DNA from: Todiramphus chloris collaris
Lineage: Eukaryota; Chordata; Aves; Coraciiformes; Alcedinidae
Direction: 5' to 3'
Assembly (NCBI GenBank): GCA_025345505.1
Contig: JANVCC010000020.1
Coordinates: 51,447,523-51,511,522 of the forward strand
Length of the DNA stretch: 64,000 nucleotides
Shown: positions 11,961 through 22,500 of the stretch, piece after piece
Numbering within the stretch: the stretch's first letter is position 1
Layout: every line of letters starts with the position of its first letter
Translations under genes and position numbers: made by a program
Notes under the pieces: model-generated
Databases searched by the model: none
The model's input: only the letters and a program-made list of their open reading frames with translations
Told to the model about the DNA's origin: nothing

Positions 11961-14900
11961 AGGGGGAAGAGAAGTGTAATAGTGACATATCCTATTCCTG
12001 TCTCACGAAATTAAAAGACTGTCTCTGTACTCTGAAATGAATGACTGAATTATTTGACTTGGTATTTCTGTTAACTAAACAGGCTCAGTAAACTTTTCCA
12101 CTAAAAGTAGAATTAGGATTCCTCCAAGATGTATTTCTTCAGTCAATGAGGACTGGATAACTGCCCTTCTCTTGACAAGGGGCTTTCACAGACCTTTACT
12201 CACAAAGTAAAATACAGAAGCCCATCATCAGAAAACTGACAATAATCACAATGACTGTTTGATATATGTATCACTTAAAACAGAAGGAATTTTACAGATT
12301 AATTTTACAGTGTTAGTGAAGGCAAATAAATCTGATTACGACACCTAACATCTCAACAGGAAAAGTGAACAAAGAAATGGTCTCCCTGCTCACTATGTGT
12401 CCTTACATTGGAAAAGGACATTAGCTGTTAAAGATAAAGTTTCTGTTTGCATATTGCAACCACAACATTCGGTGTCGACAGCAGTTGTTGCTGACAGATG
12501 TTTTCAAACACAGCATTATTCAACACTCTCTACTACTGTTACCCCATATCTTGCAAAGCAACATGAATTTGGTTCATTAGAAAATGGAAAGGATGGCATA
12601 TGTAGCTTTGCAATAACTTGCCAGAACATAAAAGCTTAGTAATTCATGTTATAAAAACTGAGTATCTGCCCAAGAGAGTTTTAAACTGGCAACTGAATTG
12701 GATTGCATTCAATATTTTTACAAGATTTTTAGAAATTTTCTGTCTAGGTCATCTGTTACAAAAACTAAAATCCATGAAGCTGAACTACAAGGATATCTCA
12801 AAAGTATCGCAACATTTACAATAATTGCAAAAGTTAGCAACATTTACACATAGATCATATAGTAAATGTATACATACTAAGAATGCTAGTGAGCTGACAA
12901 ATTATTTCAAAGGCCGACATGTAATGCAGTACGAAAACTGTGCACTGTTGATGTTGCAACTGGAGCAAGCCAGCACTATAACTTCAAACACTACTGAAAA
13001 CACAGTGAGAAAGTACTTATTTTCAAGCAAAAACACCATCCACCACTGCCTACTCTCAGTCACTAAAGTAACATAAGAAACTTGGGAGATCCAGGAAAAA
13101 TGTTCTGTAGCACATCCCACCTACTTGCACTTTCTGCACACAGAATGCCATGGGCCCTCAAGTGAACAAATACTCTGCAGATCCTGCCTGAGATAAAAGG
13201 GCTCATGCTTGATTATGCACAGATACACATCACTGAATCAAAGAAAGGCTGCCTACCCATAACCAGAACCTTCAAGAGATGCAGCTGGTATGTGAATTCA
13301 CATCGCAGGCATACACTGCACTGTCATTTGAGACTGAAGAACTTATTTTCCTTTGCAGCATTCTCCATTGTGCAAACAGACAAGAAAGAAGAAGATAGGA
13401 AGACTATGTAACAAAGCAGAATCAATTAACTTTTAACTTACCCACTAACCTCCTTTCCTTCCTCTTCTCCACTTACATCTAAAAATCACACTGTGGGTGA
13501 ATTCAAGGAGTTATTTCTTCCCCTCCCAAATTACATGGCAGAAGATCTTAAAGCCCTTCATACAAACTTGACACTTAAACTGCTCTACCAAATGCTACAC
13601 CAACCACCAAGACCTCAAACATTGCAGATTGCATGCAACAATATAGACAGAGCTCCAAGAAGCAACACTGCAGTCATCACAACGCAGCTATCTTCCTGAC
13701 GGTGACAACATAATTGCACAAGCTCTCAGAATGTAACCTATCAGTTCAGGAAAAGAGGAACTGATGAACTGAAAGCTGTCAGAGTATCTTCAAAAAAATC
13801 AGAGCTTCAGTAACAGGATGACTTTCTTAGCTGATGCTATGATCAGCTGTTGGATTTATTATGGATCCGTAAAAACAACAGCTGGAAAGTTATTCTGAAG
13901 ACTATGGTGGCAGAAAAAGAAAGTTTGGGCAAGAAATCTAAAAGAATTAACTGCTTATCAAAGATCTTGAATTCATATCAAGCAATTCACAAATCAACAT
14001 CGCAATAACAAAAAGGAATAAACATACCTTCTCTCTTCATGAAGGTATTTAACTTCCCAGTCCTTCAATCTAAAGTCTTGCCTTTGCTGCTGCAACAGTT
14101 ACTGCTACAGAAGGAGATGGACACGTGCAGAGAAAGTCCATAGACTACTATCTTCTATCTGTTCTCATGGCTGCGGCCAGAAACTCCCACAGCAGCCTAG
14201 AATATTGCCAGCCTCACTAACAGATAGAAATAGCTGAGTGCCAGTTTATGCGACAATTCTACCATGCCAAAACTTTCTTCAGAAGATCTTGGGAAGTCCA
14301 TTCACCCTCCCAAAGAGCAGGTCCAAATGTTGAAACAACCTGTTATAGTATTGCTCAAGAAGGAAGTCTGGGACCGGCAACTTCTAAAGCAGAATATATC
14401 TGTTCATTAACCTCATCATAACTGAGGCTCCCAAGCACTAGCCTGGAGAAGTTGTAGCAATAGATGGTGTAGGTTAGTGCCAAGAAGTATATAAAAGAGT
14501 CAAAGCTGTTGAGAAGGTTTGCTTGCTTCCACATCCAGTATGTGACAAACACTGGCACCAAATGATTATGAATCAGCATATGAATCAGAGGGAAGTCAAC
14601 GAGATATCCACTATGCAGGTAGTGAAGCTGACATTGCCAATGCTATCAGTGGTGAAGGAACTGAAATAAAGCACTGAGAGAGAGCTAAAGACAAGTAAGA
14701 GGACACACAACAACCAGAGTTGACTGTGTCCGCAAAAAGGTGTCAGATTAGTTCATCTGGCAAGGTTCCACAGTATTTTTAAAGTAACAGTCAACTAAAC
14801 ATTTTAAACCAGTGTTCAACACAAAACAAGTAACTTTCCCAGGCAAATGGTTTTCCAAAAAAAAGACTGGACACCTCTCTAGAAAGGGTGCTTTAAATCA

Positions 14901-17900
14901 AACAGTTGTTAGTCATAGTGCAAAACTGTTCCACAGCTTTTGCAGGCTCAGACATTTAGTGCTGGCAAGTGAGCATTCAGGCAGTCTAGTTTGGAGGTGA
15001 GTGGCCGGCTGCAGAACCCCATCTTGCCTAAACTGGGAGGAAATAACCCCCTGTTGCATGGCTATTTCCAAATCAGTACTTGGAGAGCTCACAGTGCTAA
15101 CAGCCAGAATCACTGGCAGGTCAGCATATACAAACCAGGTCAGGATGTACAAACCACTTCAAGGCTCTGACCCCCCTTTCCTGTCCCACTGTTCTTTTAA
15201 GGAGTTGGTGATAGTTAATTGGTTATGTTTCCACCTCTTGGGCATACCAGTGTCTGCAGGTGAGCTGGCATCTAGCTTGTAAGGCTCTAAGTGCCTTGTA
15301 AGAAAAAGGCCTCCTGTATCTCCACAATCGTTGTGTGGGGTTCAGGACCCACCACTTACTAGGTCCCATTATGAAAGGCATTAACCTCCAATGCGCAAAG
15401 AATCACACTGAGATCCTTCTTCCCTTAGTATGTACTCCTTTGTGTAATTTTGATTCTAGTATCAGCCTAATTTGTAATAGTACACAAAAGCCTTCTCACT
15501 TTCTAGAAGTCTTGCTATAAAAAGATGTTTTCGTGTTCATTAAATTGAACCAGCCAAAAATCAGCCACTGTGACAACCCCCTGGTTTAAGAATGAAATTT
15601 GAATCATACACTGATGAAAGAAAGAAAAACCGAAACTCTTTACCACTCTAGAAAAACAGGAAAGCAAGGTATTTCTCTACAAGCTGCTGCCTGATCATTT
15701 TCCTATGGTACTCAAAAACAAGTGATATTTTATACTTTTATGAATTCTTATACCATTATTCTTTCATGGCAGGCACTCAAAATTAATTGTACCAAAACAG
15801 TTACTCTATTAAAGAAAAGGAAATTTTTTTTTCACTTGTAATACATTGTGTTCTATTTCAAGACCAGTTTTCCATCTATAGCTTAGCCCTAGCTGCAGCA
15901 GAATAAAATTCCAGCTTTTATGACAGAAGACTTTTTTTGATCAATAGAAGTCAGCAGCAAAAGCATTTGTGGTTTTTCTCTGGAAAGCATTTGTGGCCAC
16001 AGACTCAAAGGAGGAAGAAAGGGAGGGGGATTAACTCTTCAGTGAGGGTCAAAAACATAATTTAAGAGTGAACCAAGAAGAGCAGCTGTGTCTGTCAGCA
16101 CAATCAAGATTACCAGCTGGAGAATTTACCAGCAGTATGAAAACAACGCACACCAGATGTCAAATGTTGCAATTGTGAGTAGGAAAACATCTCTGGGCAT
16201 GGCACTGTCATGTTAGTACTCATTACTGGACAGATTTCCTATTTACCATTTATTTATTAATTAGACAGATACTGCCAGGAAGAAACATTACTATTTCCTT
16301 AGAAACAGATTTTGAGCTTGCAGTGTAAGCCAGAGGCAGGTGTGCACACTGCAAGAATTTAACATTGCACCTTCTAATAATTCTTATTTTACTGTGAATA
16401 CAATAGAATGATTTAAAAACTAATTAGCAAATACTAGAACATCTGCAGCTGAGCTTGCTTTAGCTTCGCTCAGTTCAGTCTGAGCTTTTAGCTTAAGTTT
16501 GGATTCTTTTCTAACAAATCTAAAATAAGTATTAAGAAAACACATAAAAACACACCCTATTCAATGGATAATCAACTGGAAAGAACTCTACAAAAAACAT
16601 GGCAGTGAGTACTCCAACAACACGTCTACCAGCACGTTCTTCATCAGCTGCTTTTTATCCTCTTTTTTTTTCCTATACATTTTACTCCTTGATGAACTCA
16701 TTCATTCCCTCCAACCACCATTCTTGCTGTTTAAAATATCTGATGTCTATTTCCTTCTTTCCTATGTTCTTTTATTATCTTGCTCACATCCTCCTTTGCG
16801 TTTATCTCTCAAATGAAACACAGGGGGGGAATAAAAACAAAAACCACCCAAAAAAAACCCCCAACAAAACAAAAAGACACACACACACAAAAGGCAAATA
16901 TTTGGGGTTTGTACTCCTCTCCCCCTCCATTGTTGATGACTAAACTTTCTTCCTCAGCAGATCCACAAGCAGCCATTTCTGCAGAGAGCCAACTGCATGC
17001 AATCCTGGCCCTCAAATGCTTTCCTTTTCCAGGCTTTAAAATTCATCCTTCTTTTAATTGTACCAGCAAATTGCTGGATGTCTTTCTTGCTCTTATCTAC
17101 TGGTATAAACTTCCTGGCTGTCACCTCCTCCTCTAAGACATGCAAATACTCTGGTAAACAGCCCCACCTCCCCCATTAGTTGATCCATATCAGGGATGGG
17201 CTTCTTATTCTAGCTCTTTGTCCCAGTTTTGTCACTTCCTTTAACCAGTTCTGATTGTTCACTCTTAGTCTTGAATATTGATGGCTGTACATTTATAAAA
17301 GTCCTCAGAAATGATGATTTTGTGTCTGCTTGCACCTTCTCCCATGTTCATTGTCATTGTTCAAACACCTAACTCCTAAATGCTCTAGTTGCCACATGGC
17401 AAAACCTGCCTTTTCCACCTTCCAATGCTATATTCCTAAGAGAAGGTGGATCCCATCTTCTTGGTTAATTCATACTGTTTCACGTTAAGGATTTTTCCAG
17501 CTTCCACTGCTAAACCCAGTTTTAATGTATTATTTCTCTCATTCCAGGAAAAAAAAAAAAGAAAAAAAAAAAGAAAAACATTTGATCCCAAGAAACTAAA
17601 AGAACCATGGATGTTAATATCCAAATGGTTTACCACAGAAGCTACTCTAGAAACTGCCTTGAAGTTTTATACTCTTCTCCCTTCTTCCTTGATGCAAATG
17701 TTTTCTCTGAAGGAAGACATGCCCACAGAAAAGTGCCATACCATCCTAAATAGTCACTATAACTGAATCAAGCTGAAGTTATTAAAATGCAATTACTGTC
17801 AGCAGAGGAAATGGAAATGTGTTTGTGGCACCTTTTCCTGACATAATACATATGTTTGTTAATTGCTGCAATTAAAAAAAAAAAGAGAAAAATTAGAAAT

Positions 17901-19530
17901 GCCCAATCAACAGATACATTTAACTGCTTTTGCACCCATTACTTCTTCTGTTCTCTTAAAAATAGAAATTTCTTATACAGTTCATTATTATAATTTCATA
18001 TTCTCCTTAGCTTCTGTACTCATTCTATTGTATCACAACCTACTCTTCATGGCTTACCTTAGCTTTGCCATCCTGTGCAGACATATATCCTACACACATG
18101 CTCTCTGTTGTATGGCTCCACAGAAATTCCACTATAAAGGAAAATACAAGAAGTCACAAAAATGTGTTGGTTTAAAATATGAGATGTAATTTAACAAGAC
18201 TGGATTCTTGAGAAACAAATATAGCATCAAATATAGATTGGGAAAGGACAAAAAAAATCCTTACAAAATAAAATCTACTTACCAGAATAATTCAATCTCA
18301 AAAGAAATAGCTATCAAACAAGATGGTCCTGTGCTATTTGAAGTCACACACTACAGAACTAACATCCAGAATGAGAATGTTACTTCAATGAGATGTAGCC
18401 TCCAAGATGTGAAATACATCAACTGCAACTACAGTTAAAAGATACAACCAATTTTTAAAGTGGAGGCCTGTTTCACCCATAAAGTAGAAGCAGATATAAT
18501 TTGCAGTCGCTTGCTTTGAAGCCAACCATAAGCACATGACAATAGCATAAATCCAGACAGCATACAATGATTCTGTAGAATTGTAACACTATCAGTAGAA
18601 TAACCAGTAACAAGCATTTTTTACCACAGAACTGAGCATAAATATATACATAATATGTAACTACAAATGGGTAAATGGAGATTTGTGGTTTAGCTGCTCA
18701 AGTAGGATAAAGGAAAGAAGAGAGCCAAAGATGCAGAGCAGGCAGGAAAGACATTCAGTGAAAGGAAAATAAACCTGCAGAAAAAAGCAGGAGAGATGTC
18801 CAGTGGAAGCAGAATAACTCTGCACAATAAGCAAAAATGATACCTGGCAAAATTAGAGCAAAACTTGACCCCAAAAGCATGCTGAATTACATCAAGAGCA
18901 TATGCAGTCATCCCCTTCATTTGGGGAGAGAGTAAAGAGCATCAAAGGTAAAGAGGAAAAAAAAAAAGAAGACGGAGAAGAAATGAGTCTATTTTCATTT
19001 TGGCTTCCCTATCAAAGCACTCTCAGGTTTGATCACAGTGACTTTTAGCACTAGCTATACAGTATCAGCTCTCCGGTACTGTATACTCATGGCTAATTCA
19101 TGATATTAATGTTAAAGACCAACTGTGGTGTTTGTAGTGGTAATGATTAAGAACACTAACCACTGCTAACATGTATTGTTAATTCATGTTAATCCTGTAA
19201 GGTGGTGATCTGAATTTTGAAAGTGGTCTGATTCATCAGTTGTTTAAGCAGCCCATTACAGTGATCTTTAATTCCCTGATACATACACAGGTATCTTTGT
19301 GTCTGTGTATATATGTATATATACACACATATATGTATATATATATATATATACATACACACACACACATACACACACTCACTCCTGCTTAGCTGCAACA
19401 CAAAGTTCAGACAAAGAGCACATTATTCATATGTTTAGCACCCATCCAGTGGACCTTTATAAATTGCCACAAAGTATTCTTCCTGCTCCCTGTCACAGTC
19501 ATGTTTCATTGTGTTCATTAACTATACCAT

Positions 19531-19563
<33 letters not shown>

Positions 19564-22500
19564 AGAGTAGCTGATCAGAATTCAAGGTGTTTCACAGAAT
19601 ACTGAAAAAGTTTTAAAAAAATTGCACTGAAGTATAAATTTTTCCCCTGTATTAGAGGAGGAGTCTTAACATGAATTACACAAGATGCCATGAAAAGCTG
19701 TATCCAGATATTTCTTTAGAGAGAGACCTCAGCATACTGCAAAAAGAATCATTAGATGGTTTCATAGCTCTTATTTATTCCTATTCCTTATGTTCCTTTA
19801 CCATGGTTGATGAAGGTCAGAGCATGCTGAATATGCTTATCCTTTGAACCATTTATCCTTGCATAGCAATTAACCTAGAGCAGAAGATCAAAGTTTAGAC
19901 AATCCCAGCAAGACCTAAAGATTGTGACAGATACGTAGATATCATCATAAAAGAAAAATGAACTTCATTTAGGTATGCGCTTTGCTTCCGTGTAATAGAT
20001 TCATGACTGATACCACCAAAAGGTTAGTCAAAAGCTTTCAGACACTTCAACGTGACTATGCTCAATGAGGCCAACCTCTTCCGAACACCCTAGAGGTTCA
20101 ACTGTCAGTGAAAGCATTCATTTGTAGGTGACAAATTTAATCTTATGTTTCAATTATGAGAAGGTGGGGAACAGTTTAGGCCAAATACTATCAAAATATT
20201 GTTTCTTTGACTTTGATGACTCTAGGAATATTCTTTAAGGTTTTTAATAATGTTGCCCACAAAGGCAGCATGTACTAGCATGAAACACTGTTATTGCTAG
20301 CTATTACAAGCAGTGGAATTACAATGAAAATACTAAATTACAAAGTTATCTGAAGACATTTCACATATTTTTAACCATTTAATAAATCACTTGCTTAAAA
20401 TTTGTTCCAATAGTTAAAATAATTAATCTTTAAATATCTTTAGAATAATCTGTGCTACATGGATCTTATTTCAGTGGAAAGAAAACCACTTATGATGTAT
20501 GATATATGGAGATTTTCTTTATTAATTTTTGAGGAAAAAATAGCAAACCTTCCTTATAGGAACATGTTTTCTTACATGAATGACAAACATTAAATTAATA
20601 GAAATATTTCTCTCACTTCCAAACTTAAGAAATTGAAGGTTAAGTTAACCTTGTTCTATATTATTTAATCAATCCTGTATTTTCATTTTCAGGAATAGAA
20701 TTTACATTTATATTGCTTCTCCACTAGATCAATAATGTAACAATTATTCTATTCTTAAATCTGAAAACTGTAACTCAAACTTCTAACATTTTCTATATGT
20801 TTAGCAACGCATGCCCTGATTCTGGAGTCACCATTAGACAGTCATGGCTTTCAAATAGTTAAAAGACAAGAGCAAGATGATTGTCAAAGTCTATTTGACA
20901 GTCTATTTCTTCAAAAAGACAAGGTATTCAAGTAATAACTCCAAAAAATATAACCTTTTCCCATCCAAGCCTTCCAAAATTCCATTTTTGTCCATAAGGA
21001 TAATCCCAGAACCACCACCTGAACTGTAAGGACTTAGGTCCTGCATCTCTGGTTCTTTGTAAGAGCAAAATAAACATACAGGAAACATGTATGGACAGGA
21101 AGAGATGAGGGTAGGAAGACTCTTCAGAGGGACCTGGACAGGATATATCATATCTTATCATAGCATATCATATCATAAGGCTGAGTGGCCTTCAACAAGG
21201 CCAAGTGCCAAGTCCTGCACTTGTGCCCCAACAACCCAATGTGACACTTCAGGATGGGAGAGGAGTGGCTGGAAAGCTGCCTGGCAGAAAGGGAGCTGGG
21301 AGTGTTGACCAACAGCTGGATGAATGTGAGCCAGCAGTGTGCTCAGGTGGCCAACAAGGCCAACAGCACCCTGGCCTGCAGCAGGAATAGTGTGGCCAGC
21401 AGCAGAGAAGTGATTGTTTCACTGTACTTGGCACTGGTGCAGTCGCACCTTGAGTACTGTCTTGTTTTGGGTGCCCCAGTATAAGACAGACGTGGATGTG
21501 CTGGAGCGGGTCCAGAGAAGGGCAATGAAGCTGGTAAAGGGTCTTGATAATAAGTCTTATGAGGAGTGGCTGAGGGAGCTGGGGTGGTTTGGTCTGAAGA
21601 AAAGGAGGCTGAGGGGAGACCTTATCACTCTCAACAACTACCTGAAAGGAGGTTGTAGAGACGTGGGTGTTGGTCTCTTCTCACAAGTCACAACTATTAG
21701 GACAAGAAGAAATGGCATCAAGTTGTGCCAGGGGAGGTTTAGGTTGGACATCAGAAAAAATCTCTATACTGAAAGTGTTATCAAAGCCTGGAACAGGCTG
21801 CCCAGGGAGGCGCTTGAATCACCTTTCCTGAGTGTCTTTAAAAGCCATCTAGATGTGGTGCTTAAGGATATGGTGTAGCAGTGGCCATGGTAGAGTTAGA
21901 TAACAGTTGAACTTGATGACTTAAAGGTCCTTTCCAATCATAGAATCACAGAATGGCTATGGCCAAAAGCAGAAAACACACAAACTTTGGCTGCTGTGTT
22001 GAAAAACATGAATGTTATTAACTGTATTACACAGAATCACAGAGTGTTAGGGGTTGAAAGGGACCTTGGAGATCTTCAAGTTCAACACCACTGTCGGGGC
22101 AGGATCATATAATCTACCCTACAACCTAATCATCTACCCTACAACCTAATCTACCCTAACACAGGTCACTCAGGAACACATCCAGGCGAGTTTTGAAAAA
22201 TCTCCAGAGAAGGAGACTCCACAACCTCTCCGGGCAGCCTGTTCCAGTGCTCTGTGACCCTTACTGTAAAAGAAGTTCCTCCTCGTGTTAAGGTGGAACC
22301 TCTTGTGCTGCAGCTTATATCCATTGCCCCTAGTCCTATCACAAGGCACAAGTGAGAAGAGGCTGTCCCTTTCCTCTTGACACTTAGCCCTCATATATTT
22401 AGAAACATTTATCAAATCCCCTCTCAGTCTTCTCTTTTCCAGACTAAAGAGCCCCAGGTGTCTCAGCCTCTCCTCATAAGGCATGTGCTCCATCCTTGTA

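Larger units (their letters stand above)
5842..18057 (-). other. TASP1 last intron (about 12.2 kb)
   Basis: This intron has boundaries GTAAGC...CCACAG on the minus strand. It contains two plus-strand CR1 fragments (7161-7640, 11041-11428), a purine tract (11887-11974), a GA/G-rich stretch (8170-8228), a CA-rich tract (16818-16892) and an A-run (17548-17579). Two unexplained protein-like stretches (10749-10936, 14279-14641) are described in their own entries. The rest is featureless AT-rich DNA. Confidence 0.85.

Noticed and set aside
12397..13699. Series of plus-strand ORFs of 68-83 codons that might suggest a multi-exon gene
   Set aside because: They do not share splice phases, have no shared domain and are antisense to TASP1. 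No evidence beyond openness.
15001..15282. 93-codon ORF in a somewhat GC-richer stretch
   Set aside because: I considered an LTR or gene relic, but found no primer site, terminal repeat or protein similarity I could name.
16599..17136. Overlapping ORFs of 114 and 118 codons near 16.6-17.1 kb
   Set aside because: They cross a pyrimidine-rich stretch and a CA-rich tract, and the Lys/Thr-rich part comes from simple sequence.
17548..17579. A-run considered as the tail of a SINE or processed pseudogene
   Set aside because: No tRNA-like promoter boxes, gene-like body or target-site duplication are visible next to it.
19299..19574. 91-codon ORF with Tyr/Ile/His repeats and poly-Gly
   Set aside because: It is entirely produced by the TA/CA microsatellite and the G30 run.
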